From positions 372,001 to 436,000 of the forward strand of contig NZ_BDCM01000013.1 of the NCBI RefSeq assembly GCF_001613505.1: a stretch of 64,000 nt of DNA. The letters are read 5' to 3'. The notes under the pieces are model-generated. The model did not search any database. It had not been told where the DNA came from and saw nothing but the letters and a program-made list of their open reading frames with translations. This stretch comes from Nocardia mikamii NBRC 108933. Lineage in GTDB: Bacteria; Actinomycetota; Actinomycetes; Mycobacteriales; Mycobacteriaceae. Positions within the stretch are counted from its first letter, which is position 1; every line of letters begins with the position of its first letter. Below, piece by piece: positions 35,222-44,150 of the stretch. The position numbers and the translations under genes are program-made.

Positions 35222-37423
35222 ATGGCCGAGAAAGCGAGCACCGCCGCCCGTAACAGTTCCGTCGGCAGAGTCATCGAGGCGTCCCAGCCCGACGGTATCC
35301 GCAATGTGGTCCTCGTCGGGCACACCGGCTCCGGCAAGACCACGGTGGTGGAGGCACTGGCCATGGAGGCCGGGGCGCTCACCCGAGCCGGCCGCGTGGA
35401 GGACGGCACCTGTGTGTCGGATTACGACGATATCGAACAGCGACAACACCGCTCGGTTCAGTTGTCGGTGGTGCCGGTCGCCTGGAACGGCATCAAGGTC
35501 AATCTGATCGATACGCCAGGATACGCCGATTTCGTCGGCGAACTACGGGCCGGTCTGCGAGCTGCGGACGCGGCCCTTTTCGTGGTCTCGGCCGCCGCGG
35601 GCGCCGACGGTGTGGACGGGCAGACGCTGACGCTGTGGGAGGAATGCGCGCACGTAGGAATGCCGCGGGCCCTGGTGATCACTCATCTGGACGCGGCCCG
35701 CGCCGATTTCGATCTGATGGCCCGGACCTGCGCGGAACTGCTCGGCGACGGCGATTCCGACGCGATCCTGCCGCTGCACCTGCCGGTGTACGGCCCGAAG
35801 GGTCCCGACGGGCACCGCCCGGTCACCGGAGTGATCGACCTGCTCACCGAGCAGGTCTTCGATTGTTCCGGCGGGGCGCACACCCGCACCGACGCCACCG
35901 CCGAACAGACCACGCAGATCGAGGCCGCGCGCAACCGGCTCATCGAGGGCATCATCGCCGAGAGCGAAGACGAAACCCTGATGGACCGCTATCTCGAGGG
36001 CGAACGGATCGACCTCACCACCTTGATCGCGGATCTGGAACGCGCGGTGGCGCACGACCGCTTCCACCCCATCCTCATCGCGGCGCCTCCGCCCGAGGGC
36101 ACCCGCGAGGGTCTGGGCATGGTCGAGATCCTGGAGCTGATCACCCGCGGCTTCCCCACCCCCGCCGAACACGCGGTCGCGGCACGCTGCCCGAGCAACG
36201 GGGCGGCGCCGCAGGCACTGTCCTGCGATCCCGCTGCGCCGCTGGCCGCCGAGGTGATCCGCACCGCCTCCGACCCGTATGTGGGCCGGGTGTCGCTGGT
36301 GCGCGTATTCTCCGGCACCCTGCACGCCGACGACACCGTGCACATCTGCGGGCACAACGACGGCAACGGGCACGATGTCGACGAGCGGGTCGGCGCGGTG
36401 ACGGCGCCGTTCGGTAAACACCAGTTCCCGATCGGCCAGGCCATCGCCGGCGATATCGCCTACGTCACCAAACTGGGGCACGCCGAGACCGGAGATACCG
36501 TGTCGGCCAAGGATTCTCCGCTACTGATCGAACCGTGGCCGCTGCCCGAACCGCTGCTGCCGGTGGCGGTGCGCGCCCACGGCAAGGCCGACGAGGACAA
36601 GCTCTCGCAGGGCCTGTCCCGTCTGGTCGCCGAAGATCCGACGGTGCGCCTGGAGCAGAATCCGCGCACCCATCAGCTGGTGCTGTGGTGCCTGGGCGAG
36701 GCCCATCGCGATGTCGCGCTGGAACGGCTGCGGTCCCGGTTCGGGGTACAGGTCGATGTCGACGAGTATCGGGTGGCCTTGCGAGAAACGTTCGCGGGCA
36801 AGGCTTCCGGGCACGGACGGCATGTCAAGCAGTCCGGTGGCCACGGCCAGTACGCGATCTGCGATATCGAGGTGGAACCGCTGCCGGAGGGTTCCGGGAT
36901 CGACTTCGTCGACAAGGTGGTCGGCGGCGCGGTGCCACGCCAGTTCATCGGCTCGGTGGAAAAGGGCGTGCGCGCGCAGGCCGAGCGCGGGGTCGCCGCC
37001 GGCTATCCGCTGGTCGATGTGCGGGTGACCCTGCTCGACGGGAAGGCGCATTCGGTCGACTCCTCCGACGCGGCGTTCCAGACCGCGGGCGCGCTGGCCC
37101 TGCGGGAGGCGGCGGCGGCCGCCCGGATCGATCTGCTCGAACCGATCGCCGAGGTGCGGGTGACCGTCGCCGACGATTTCGTCGGCACCATCCTCGGCGA
37201 TCTGGCCGGCCGGCGCGGCCGCGTGCTCGGCACCGAACCGGCCACCGCCGGGCGCACCGTCATCCGCGCCGAGGTGCCCGAACTGGAATTGAGCCGCTAC
37301 GCCATCGACCTGCGCTCACTCTCGCGCGGCGCCGCCCAGTTCGACCGCAGCTATGTGCGGCACGAACCGATGCCGAGCCAGATCGCCGCGGACCTGCGCA
37401 GTCGCAGCGAAGCCCCCGTCTGA
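35222..37423 (+). CDS. elongation factor G-like GTPase (EF-G2 type)
   Basis: 733 residues. G1 is GHTGSGKT (33-40), G3 DTPGYADF and G4 is THLDA where EF-G has NKxD; domains II-V follow with the usual EF-G layout and an IV region beginning RETFAGKASG. It matches the second EF-G-like protein of actinobacteria (M. tuberculosis FusA2, Rv0120c), not the main translocase. The NKxD change and the isolated location argue against normal elongation; a stress or ribosome-rescue role is suggested for such paralogues. ATG 35222. Confidence 0.9.
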   Translation: MAEKASTAARNSSVGRVIEASQPDGIRNVVLVGHTGSGKTTVVEALAMEAGALTRAGRVEDGTCVSDYDDIEQRQHRSVQLSVVPVAWNGIKVNLIDTPGYADFVGELRAGLRAADAALFVVSAAAGADGVDGQTLTLWEECAHVGMPRALVITHLDAARADFDLMARTCAELLGDGDSDAILPLHLPVYGPKGPDGHRPVTGVIDLLTEQVFDCSGGAHTRTDATAEQTTQIEAARNRLIEGIIAESEDETLMDRYLEGERIDLTTLIADLERAVAHDRFHPILIAAPPPEGTREGLGMVEILELITRGFPTPAEHAVAARCPSNGAAPQALSCDPAAPLAAEVIRTASDPYVGRVSLVRVFSGTLHADDTVHICGHNDGNGHDVDERVGAVTAPFGKHQFPIGQAIAGDIAYVTKLGHAETGDTVSAKDSPLLIEPWPLPEPLLPVAVRAHGKADEDKLSQGLSRLVAEDPTVRLEQNPRTHQLVLWCLGEAHRDVALERLRSRFGVQVDVDEYRVALRETFAGKASGHGRHVKQSGGHGQYAICDIEVEPLPEGSGIDFVDKVVGGAVPRQFIGSVEKGVRAQAERGVAAGYPLVDVRVTLLDGKAHSVDSSDAAFQTAGALALREAAAAARIDLLEPIAEVRVTVADDFVGTILGDLAGRRGRVLGTEPATAGRTVIRAEVPELELSRYAIDLRSLSRGAAQFDRSYVRHEPMPSQIAADLRSRSEAPV

Positions 37424-37490
37424 GGCGAGCGTCGCACCCGTTCTGCGGCCCGTGCGGGGTAGGTCCCGCTCGACCACTATTCTGAGAGGT

Positions 37491-38234
37491 ATGGCAGCAG
37501 GTAAGGGCGGCACACCGTCGAAGGAAGCGAAGGCCGCGGCGAAGGCGGCGCGCAGGCAGGCGTCGAAGGAGCGGCGTCAGCAGCTCTGGCAGACGTTCCA
37601 GATGGTGCGCAAAGAGGACAAACTGCTGCTGCCGCTGATGATCGGCGCGCTGGTCGGCATCACGGTGGTGCTGTTCCTCATCGGCTTCCTGTTCGACATG
37701 CAGTGGTTCCTGCTGCCGGTCGGCATTCTGCTGGGCGCGCTGGTCGCCTTCATCATCTTCGGGCGCCGGGTGCAGAAGAACGTCTACACCAAGGCCGAGG
37801 GGCAAGCCGGTGCGGCCTGGTGGGTGCTGGACAATCTGCAGGGTAAATGGCGCGCCACCCAGGCCGTCGCCGCCACCACCCAGCTCGACGCCGTCCACCG
37901 CGTGATCGGCCTGCCCGGCGTGATCCTGGTGGCCGAGGGGTCGCCGCAGCGGGTGAAATCGCTGCTGGCGCAGGAGAAGAAGAAGACCGCTCGCCTGGTC
38001 GGCGACACCCCGATCTACGACATCGTGATCGGCAACGAGGAGGGCCAGGTTCCGCTGAAGAGCCTGCAGCGCCACCTCACCAAACTTCCCCGCAATATCG
38101 ACGCCAAGCGGATGGACCTCATCGAGGGCCGCCTCACCGCCCTGGCCACCCGTGGCGGACCGGCCCTGCCGAAGGGCCCGCTGCCGGCCGGCGCGAAGAT
38201 GCGCGGTGTGCAGCGCACCATCCGCCGCCGCTGA
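37491..38234 (+). CDS. DUF4191 membrane protein
   Basis: 247 residues. A highly basic N-terminus (KEAKAAAKAARRQASKERR) is followed by two membrane helices (about 49-66 and 71-91) and a cytosolic domain with AAWWVLDNLQGKWRATQAVA. It is the homologue of Rv2219, which lies between lipA and glnA in M. tuberculosis. Function unknown. ATG 37491 is the conserved start although the ribosome site GAGAGG is very close. Confidence 0.9.
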   Translation: MAAGKGGTPSKEAKAAAKAARRQASKERRQQLWQTFQMVRKEDKLLLPLMIGALVGITVVLFLIGFLFDMQWFLLPVGILLGALVAFIIFGRRVQKNVYTKAEGQAGAAWWVLDNLQGKWRATQAVAATTQLDAVHRVIGLPGVILVAEGSPQRVKSLLAQEKKKTARLVGDTPIYDIVIGNEEGQVPLKSLQRHLTKLPRNIDAKRMDLIEGRLTALATRGGPALPKGPLPAGAKMRGVQRTIRRR

Positions 38235-38286
38235 CATATTCGGCACGACCGTCTGCGCGCGATCTGCCGCAGGCACTGAATCACAG

Positions 38287-38326
38287 AATCGCCGCCGCAT
38301 CCCGACATCGGGGAGCGGCGGCGATT
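38287..38326. terminator. 40-base hairpin after the DUF4191 gene
   Basis: AATCGCCGCCGC and GCGGCGGCGATT are perfect 12-base arms; the 16-base loop itself can pair CCCG with CGGG, giving a nearly continuous stem. No T run follows. It lies 53 bases after the stop and 187 before the catabolic block. Confidence 0.7.
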
Positions 38327-38471
38327 GCCGTCTCCGCCCCGACCCGTGACGAACCCGGCCCTCGCGATACCCCGGTCGATGTACGCCGGCGCCGCTGCTC
38401 GACCTGGCAGCGGGCGGATCTGCGTCGAACCATGGACAGAGTCCCGCCCGCTCCCATAGGTTCGTATATAG

Positions 38472-38491
38472 GACACTCGGAAACGAATGTC
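38472..38491. promoter_or_regulatory. candidate operator upstream of the homogentisate dioxygenase-like gene
   Basis: GACACTCG and CGAATGTC (7 of 8 complementary) flank GAAA, 22 bases upstream of the ATG. TATATA at 38465-38470 could be the -10 box. The IclR-type regulator of this block is a candidate binder. Confidence 0.4.
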
Positions 38492-38512
38492 GGACAGCGA
38501 GCAGGAGGTGTG

Positions 38513-39751
38513 ATGCCGTACTACCGGGCCGTCGGCGCATTCCCGCGGCAGCGTCATACCGCCTTCAGTCTCGACGACGGCACGCCGACCTTCGAAGAGT
38601 TCATCGGGGAGGAGGGGTTCTCCGGGACCGGTTCGCTGCTCTATCACCGTCGCGTCCCGTCCGCATTGGTCGATGCCCGCGAGTGGGACCTCGGCGATCA
38701 ATCCCTCACCGCGAACACCCCACTGCTGCCCCGGCATTTTCACCTGCCCGATCTGTTCCACAACGCCGTCGGCCGGGACGCGGTCCGGCACCGCCGCCCG
38801 GTGCTCGCCAACGCCGACGTCCGCATTTCCTACGTCGTGGCCGACGAGCCCTCTCCGCTCTACAGCAACGGCATCGGCGACGAGGTGATCTTCGTCGAGG
38901 CCGGCACGGCCACCCTGGAGAGCGTCTTCGGCCGGGTCGAGGTGCGGCAGGGCGACAACGTCGTCATACCGCGAGTCACCGTCCATCGATGGCTGCCGCA
39001 CACCGACGCGGGCCCGTTGCGGCTGCTGTGCGTCGAGGCGGCCGGGCACGTCCAGCCGCCGGACAAACACCGCACGCGCTACGGCCAATTCCTCGAGGGT
39101 TCCCCGATCACCGAACGTGACCTGCGCGGACCGGCCGGACCGTTGCTCGCGCCCGGCGAGCTCATCGACGCCGACACCGAGGTCTACGTCAAACACCGCA
39201 CCGCCTCCGGCCTGCACGGCACGGTGGTCGTCTACGACCACCACCCGTTCGACGTGGTCGGCTGGGACGGCCACCTCTATCCGTACGCGCTGAACTATCG
39301 CGACTTCTCCCCTGTCGTCGGCGCGGTACTGCAACCGCCGCCGACCTATCAGGTGCTGCAGGGGCCGGGTTTCGTGGTGTGCAATTTCGTCCCGCGCCCA
39401 CTGGAATTCGCACCCGGGGCGATCAAGGTGCCGTACTACCACTCGAACGTCGACTCCGACGAGGTGATGTTCTACTTCGCCGGAGAGACCGCCGCGCGCA
39501 AGGGTTCCGGGATCCGGACCGGTTCGGTGAGCCTGCATCCCGCCGCGTACACCCACGGGCCCCGGCGCCGGGCCTATCTCGATTCCCCCGGTTTCACCGA
39601 ACCGAACGAGATGGCGTTCATGATCGACACCTTCCGCCCGCTGGAGGTGGCCGAAGGCGGCACCGCGAGCGATGTGCCCGGCTATCCGTGGAGCTGGTCG
39701 GACAAACCGTATGCCGGTCGGCCACAACAGAAGGGAGGGCGCGGTGAGTGA
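38513..39751 (+). CDS. homogentisate 1,2-dioxygenase-like cupin enzyme
   Basis: 412 residues with the two-cupin fold of homogentisate dioxygenases (short actinobacterial/alphaproteobacterial form). The metal ligands are expected in YYHSNVDSDEVMFY (His and Glu) and LHPAAYTHGPRR (His). FLEGSPITERDLRGP and the FVVCNFVPRPLEF strand are typical. It would open homogentisate with O2 to maleylacetoacetate in tyrosine or phenylacetate breakdown. ATG 38513 has AGGAGG upstream. The IclR gene and aldehyde dehydrogenase downstream fit a catabolic operon, but no fumarylacetoacetase is in the window. Confidence 0.8.
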   Translation: MPYYRAVGAFPRQRHTAFSLDDGTPTFEEFIGEEGFSGTGSLLYHRRVPSALVDAREWDLGDQSLTANTPLLPRHFHLPDLFHNAVGRDAVRHRRPVLANADVRISYVVADEPSPLYSNGIGDEVIFVEAGTATLESVFGRVEVRQGDNVVIPRVTVHRWLPHTDAGPLRLLCVEAAGHVQPPDKHRTRYGQFLEGSPITERDLRGPAGPLLAPGELIDADTEVYVKHRTASGLHGTVVVYDHHPFDVVGWDGHLYPYALNYRDFSPVVGAVLQPPPTYQVLQGPGFVVCNFVPRPLEFAPGAIKVPYYHSNVDSDEVMFYFAGETAARKGSGIRTGSVSLHPAAYTHGPRRRAYLDSPGFTEPNEMAFMIDTFRPLEVAEGGTASDVPGYPWSWSDKPYAGRPQQKGGRGE

Positions 39752-40931
39752 GTCGTTCGAGCGGATCCCGGTGATCCTGCACGGCGAGGAGCAGCCCACT
39801 GTCCGCGAGACCTACGGATTCACCGGCGGTCACGGGATCGTGCTGGAGGGGCAATTGCTGCGCCCGCCGGGCGATCGGCGTTCGGGCGGAACGGTTTTCC
39901 TGTTCCAGCATCCGACCTCGACGCTGAATCTGCTGCCGATGCCGACCGCGCTCGCCGCCCGCGGACATCACGTGCTGTGCGGGGCGAGCCGCTACCCGAA
40001 GAACGATTCCGCACTGGTGATGGAGAAGGTGGTCCTCGACCTCGGCGCGTGGGTGCGCTGGGCGCGCGAGGTCGCGGGCTACGACCGCGTGGTCCTGGTC
40101 GGCTGGTCCGGCGGCGGATCGCTGTCGTTGCTGTACCAGGCCGAGGCATTCGATCCGAGCATCACGCACACCCCCGCCGGAGATCCGGTCGATGTTGTGG
40201 GAGCGGGACTTTCGCCGGCCGACGGGGTCGTGTTCATCGCGGCTCATCTGTCGCGGGCGGAGACGCTCACCGAATGGCTCGACCCCTCGGTGATCGACGA
40301 AACCGATCCGCACCGCCGCGACGCCACCTGGGACATCTATGCCGACGACGCGCCGCGGCGACCGCCCTACGATCCCGGATACGTCGCCGGATTCCGCGAA
40401 GCCCAGCGCGCCCGCAATCGCCGTATCTCGGACTGGGCGCTCACCCGGTTGGCCGAACTGCGCGCCGCGGGCGGACCCGAACAGGAGCAGCCCTTCCTGG
40501 TCCACCGCACGATGTGCGATGTGCGCTGGCTCGATCCGGCCGTCGACCCCAACGACCGCCGCCCGAACTGGTGCTATCTCGGCGATCCGCGCACCGCGAA
40601 CGTCGGGCCGGTCGGCCTCGCGCGCTACACGACGCTGCGGTCGTGGCTGAGTCAGTGGAGTCTGGATCATTCGGTGGCGGGCGGAGCACGCAATGCCGCG
40701 CGGATCACGAAGGGCCCGGTGCTGCAGATCGAGAACTCCGCCGACGACGCGGTGCCCGCCACCCACAACCCGATCGTGCGCGACGCGCTCGCCACCCCGG
40801 ACCGGACCTATCGCGTAATCCCCGGCGCCACACACTATTACGTCGGACAACCCGGCCATCTGCGCACGTGCCTCGCATACGTCGAGCAGTGGGCCGCCGA
40901 GCGTGAGCTGATCGAGGCGCCGCCCACGTAG
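39744..40931 (+). CDS. alpha/beta hydrolase of the catabolic block
   Basis: 395 residues from GTG 39744 (GGGAGG upstream), overlapping the dioxygenase stop by eight bases. FQHPTSTLNLLPMP precedes the nucleophile elbow VGWSGGGSLSLLY; the C-terminal HYYVGQPGH holds the likely catalytic histidine. A large insertion (about residues 165-280) caps the active site. Probably hydrolyses an ester or C-C bond product of the ring pathway. Tight coupling to the dioxygenase supports a shared pathway; the exact substrate is unknown. Confidence 0.82.
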   Translation: MSESFERIPVILHGEEQPTVRETYGFTGGHGIVLEGQLLRPPGDRRSGGTVFLFQHPTSTLNLLPMPTALAARGHHVLCGASRYPKNDSALVMEKVVLDLGAWVRWAREVAGYDRVVLVGWSGGGSLSLLYQAEAFDPSITHTPAGDPVDVVGAGLSPADGVVFIAAHLSRAETLTEWLDPSVIDETDPHRRDATWDIYADDAPRRPPYDPGYVAGFREAQRARNRRISDWALTRLAELRAAGGPEQEQPFLVHRTMCDVRWLDPAVDPNDRRPNWCYLGDPRTANVGPVGLARYTTLRSWLSQWSLDHSVAGGARNAARITKGPVLQIENSADDAVPATHNPIVRDALATPDRTYRVIPGATHYYVGQPGHLRTCLAYVEQWAAERELIEAPPT

Positions 40932-40941
40932 GATTCCTGCC

Positions 40942-41577
40942 ATGCCGGCTCCCGACACCTCGCAGACCCTGAGCCGGGGACTCGACGTGCTGAAGTTGCT
41001 CGCCAGCAGCCCCCATGCCCGCACCCCCGCCCAACTGGCGCAGGAGCTCGGGCTGTCCCGCACGATCATCTATCGCCTCGTCGGCACGCTGGTCGAACAC
41101 GGACTGGTGCGGCGGGCCGAGGACGGCACCGTCAGTGTGTCCGCGGGCGCGCTCGTGCTGACGCAGCACGTCCTCGGCTCGGTGCGCGAGGCCACCCGCG
41201 AGACCCTCGAGGATCTGGCCCGCGAAGTGGAGGCCACGGCCCATTTCTGTGTCGCGGACGGGGACGACGTCCTCGCGGTCGCGGTCGTCGAGCCGCCGTT
41301 CACCACCTTCCATGTCGCCTATCGGGTCGGCGCCCGCACCGCGCGCGGACAGGGTGCCCTCGGCGAGGCGATCGAGGCGGCCCGGCGCGGCGAGCGCGGG
41401 ATCTTCGAGAGCGAAGGCAAGCTCGTGCCCGGCGCGCACGGCGTCGTCGCATCGCTGCCGGGGCTGCCCGGCCCCCCAGCGGCCGTGGGGGTGGTCACCC
41501 TGGCCGGGCAGGAGACTGCGGCGATGGCCGATGCGGTGCGCCGGGCCGCCGAACGGTTGTACGACGCACTGGGCTGA
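40942..41577 (+). CDS. IclR-family regulator, short form
   Basis: 211 residues. The N-terminal winged helix (DVLKLLASSPHARTPAQLAQELGLSRTIIYRLVGTLVEHGL) is followed by a shortened IclR effector domain (TAHFCVADGDDVLAVAVV and a VGVVTLAG strand). At 211 residues it is about 40 shorter than usual, mainly in the effector half. It starts 10 bases after the hydrolase gene and probably controls the block; palindromes lie upstream of the dioxygenase and aldehyde dehydrogenase genes. Confidence 0.85.
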   Translation: MPAPDTSQTLSRGLDVLKLLASSPHARTPAQLAQELGLSRTIIYRLVGTLVEHGLVRRAEDGTVSVSAGALVLTQHVLGSVREATRETLEDLAREVEATAHFCVADGDDVLAVAVVEPPFTTFHVAYRVGARTARGQGALGEAIEAARRGERGIFESEGKLVPGAHGVVASLPGLPGPPAAVGVVTLAGQETAAMADAVRRAAERLYDALG

Positions 41578-41620
41578 ACATTCCGGAGCACTTCCGAGCC
41601 GAGTATCAGACCACGAGTTG

Positions 41621-41633
41621 TCCGATAATCGGA
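41621..41633. promoter_or_regulatory. palindromic operator candidate for the IclR regulator
   Basis: TCCGAT and ATCGGA flank one base, within a TTGTCCGATAATCGGAAAC context that resembles IclR-type boxes (TTCCG-N-CGGAA). It lies 67 bases upstream of the aldehyde dehydrogenase start. Confidence 0.5.
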
Positions 41634-41700
41634 AACTCCTTCACAACATACGATCACCGCGCTAGCCTGCTCACACTTCGTTCAGTCGTCAGGAGCAGCC

Positions 41701-43197
41701 GTGTCCGACTACACCTCCACCGCCCGCGCCGACGGCGCGCAGGCTCCGACCACGTTCCCGCCGCGGCGGCTGTGGATCGGCGGCCGCTGGCGCGACGCGA
41801 GCGGCGGCGCGACCTACCGCTCCGAGAATCCGGCCACCCTCGCGCACATCTGCGATATCGCCGACGCGGCCGCCGAGGATGTCGACGATGCGGTCCGCGC
41901 GGCGCAGGCGGCGTTCGACGGCAGCGGCTGGAAGGAGATGGGCGGCACCGAGCGGGGACGAATCCTGTTCCGCGCAGCGGATCTCATCGAGGCCGATACG
42001 CAGTACCTGTCGGCACTCGAAACCCTCGAGGTCGGAAAGCTGTACAAGGACGGCGTTTTCGGCGATATTCCGGCCACCCTCGCCACGTTCCGCTACTACG
42101 CGGGCTACGCCGACAAACTGCACGGCTCGACGATGCAATTACCCGATTACGCCGGGCGGCACCGGCTCAACTACACCCTGCGCGAGCCCCTGGGCGTGGT
42201 CGGCGCGATCACGCCGTGGAACAACCCGATCGTCGTCGCCGGCTGGAAGATCGCCCCGGCACTGGCCGCGGGCAACACCGTGGTGATCAAGCCGCCGGAG
42301 GATGCGGCGCTGTCGATCCTGCGGCTGGCCGAAATCCTCGCCGAGGCCGGGGTGCCGGACGGGGTGTTCAACGTGGTGCCCGGCCGTGGCGAGACCGCCG
42401 GCGCCGCGCTCGCCCGTCATCCCGGACTTGCCAAGCTGACCTTCACCGGCAGCCCCGAGGTCGGCGCCCTCATGAGCACCCACGCCGGCGGCCAGTTCCG
42501 CAAGGTCACCCTCGAATTGGGCGGCAAGAATCCGCAGATCGTCTTTCCCGACGCCGACCTGGACCGCGCGCTGCCGTTCATCGCGGTCGGCAACTTCCTG
42601 CATCAGGGCCAGGTGTGCGCGGCCGGGACCCGCGTCTACGTCCACGACAGCCTGGTCGAGGAGGTGACGCGGCGGCTGGCCGATCATGCCGAATCGCTGC
42701 CGCTGGGCGACCCGTTCGACCCCGACGTCGCCATGGGACCGGTGGTGAACCGGCAGCAGCACGAGCGCATCGGCGGCTACCTCGGACTGGGTGTCGCCGA
42801 GGGCGCCGAACTGGTGACCGGTGGCTCACTCGCCGACCGGCCCGGCTATTTCGTCGAGCCGACCGTCTTCCTCGGCCGTCACGACCAGCGCATCGCGCGC
42901 GAGGAGATCTTCGGCCCGGTCGCGACGATCATCCCCTTCTCCGACACCGCCGAGGTGCTGACCCTGGCCAACGACAGCCATTTCGGGCTCAACGCGATCA
43001 TCTACACCGAGGACCTGCGCACCGCGCAGACCACCGCGCGCGATCTGCGGGTGGGCAATGTGTGGATCAACGCCTTCGGCATCCCCGACATGACCACGCC
43101 GTGGGGCGGGCGGGCCGGGAGCGGTGTCGGCCGCGAACTCGGCCCGGCCGGTATCGAAGCCTATACCGAGGAGAAGACCGTCCAGATGATGTTCTGA
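41701..43197 (+). CDS. NAD(P)-dependent aldehyde dehydrogenase
   Basis: 498 residues with the full ALDH set: FTGSPEVG, the catalytic Glu272 in LELGGKNP and nucleophile Cys306 in GQVCAAGTR; EEIFGPVATI near the C-terminus binds cofactor. It oxidises an aldehyde to the acid in the cytosol; position behind the homogentisate-like block and IclR gene suggests an aromatic-derived aldehyde. GTG 41701 has AGGAG six bases upstream. The 123-base gap before it carries the candidate IclR operator, so it may be a separate transcript. Confidence 0.9.
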   Translation: MSDYTSTARADGAQAPTTFPPRRLWIGGRWRDASGGATYRSENPATLAHICDIADAAAEDVDDAVRAAQAAFDGSGWKEMGGTERGRILFRAADLIEADTQYLSALETLEVGKLYKDGVFGDIPATLATFRYYAGYADKLHGSTMQLPDYAGRHRLNYTLREPLGVVGAITPWNNPIVVAGWKIAPALAAGNTVVIKPPEDAALSILRLAEILAEAGVPDGVFNVVPGRGETAGAALARHPGLAKLTFTGSPEVGALMSTHAGGQFRKVTLELGGKNPQIVFPDADLDRALPFIAVGNFLHQGQVCAAGTRVYVHDSLVEEVTRRLADHAESLPLGDPFDPDVAMGPVVNRQQHERIGGYLGLGVAEGAELVTGGSLADRPGYFVEPTVFLGRHDQRIAREEIFGPVATIIPFSDTAEVLTLANDSHFGLNAIIYTEDLRTAQTTARDLRVGNVWINAFGIPDMTTPWGGRAGSGVGRELGPAGIEAYTEEKTVQMMF

Positions 43198-43205
43198 GCC
43201 CGCTG

Positions 43206-44066
43206 TCAGGCCCGTTTTTCGAGCGCGGCGAGCATCCCGGCATCCAGCTCGACCTCCCGCGCCGCCACGTTCTGCTCGAGATGGTCGATGCTGCGAGTCC
43301 CCGGGATCAGCAGGAGGTGCGGATCGCGGGCCAGCAACCACGCCAGACCCACCTGACTCGGCGTCGCCCCGGCGCGGCCGGCGATATCGCGCACCACAGC
43401 GTCCTCGGCCACCTTGGGCCGACCCGGAAACCCCGAGCCGAGCGGGAAGTACGGCACGAAAGCGATTCCCCGCGAACAACATTCGGCCAAGACGGGTTCC
43501 TCCTGGCGTTCCAGCAGGTTGTAGAGATTCTGCACGCACGCGATACCCGCGGGAGCGGCGTGACGGAGCTGCTCGACGGTGACATTGCTCAGCCCGATCG
43601 CCCCGATCTTGCCCTCGTCCCGCAGCGAGACCAGTTCGGCCAGCTGGTCGTCGAGCTTCACGATCTGATCACCGGTCGCCACAATGCCCGGCGCGGCGTC
43701 GGCCCGGCGCAGATTGACCACCGCCAGCTGCTCGGCATCCAGCGCCCGCAGGTCGGCTTCCACCGCGGCCCGTAATTGCTCCGGCTTCTGCGCGGCGACG
43801 AGCCCGCTGCCGGTGTGCACGGCGCCGACCTTGTCGACCAGCAGCAGATCGTCCGGATACGGATGCAGCGCCTCGCGCAGAAGCGCGTTCACCGAGCCGT
43901 TGCCGTAGAAACCGGCGGTATCGATATGGTTCACGCCGAGCTCCACCGCCCGCCGCAGCACCGCGACCGCGTCCGCGCCGGCTTCCAGCTGCATCGCGCC
44001 GTAGCCGATTCGGCCGACCGGGCGTCCCGCCAGTTCGCCGTCCCGCGGTTGCGTCATGACCGTCAT
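43206..44066 (-). CDS. aldo/keto reductase
   Basis: 286 residues from ATG 44066 (GGGAGA upstream). AKR signatures: GYGAMQLEAG, NHIDTAGFYGNGSVN with the catalytic tyrosine and aspartate region, VDKVGAV in place of the usual lysine strand, and GAIGLSNVTVEQL. It reduces an aldehyde or ketone with NADPH. It faces a divergent TetR gene with two GGAGG/CCTCC palindromes between them, so it is probably induced by a substrate-like ligand. Convergent with the aldehyde dehydrogenase, nine bases apart. Confidence 0.85.
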   Translation of the reverse strand: MTVMTQPRDGELAGRPVGRIGYGAMQLEAGADAVAVLRRAVELGVNHIDTAGFYGNGSVNALLREALHPYPDDLLLVDKVGAVHTGSGLVAAQKPEQLRAAVEADLRALDAEQLAVVNLRRADAAPGIVATGDQIVKLDDQLAELVSLRDEGKIGAIGLSNVTVEQLRHAAPAGIACVQNLYNLLERQEEPVLAECCSRGIAFVPYFPLGSGFPGRPKVAEDAVVRDIAGRAGATPSQVGLAWLLARDPHLLLIPGTRSIDHLEQNVAAREVELDAGMLAALEKRA

Positions 44067-44096
44067 CCGGGTCTCCCTTGTTACCCTGTGCATAAA

Positions 44097-44110
44097 CGGA
44101 GGAGCCTCCG
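44097..44110. promoter_or_regulatory. TetR operator copy 1
   Basis: CGGAGG, AG, CCTCCG: a perfect palindrome between the aldo/keto reductase and tetR starts. The context ACGGAGGnnCCTCC recurs 39 bases away. Confidence 0.7.
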
Positions 44111-44135
44111 CTTAATTTCAGAGTAGTACAGAAAC

Positions 44136-44147
44136 GGAGGGCCCTCC
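44136..44147. promoter_or_regulatory. TetR operator copy 2
   Basis: GGAGGGCCCTCC is a perfect 12-base palindrome within the same ACGGAGGnnCCTCC pattern as copy 1. It ends three bases before the tetR TTG, so occupancy would block tetR initiation. Confidence 0.7.
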
Positions 44148-44150
44148 ACT

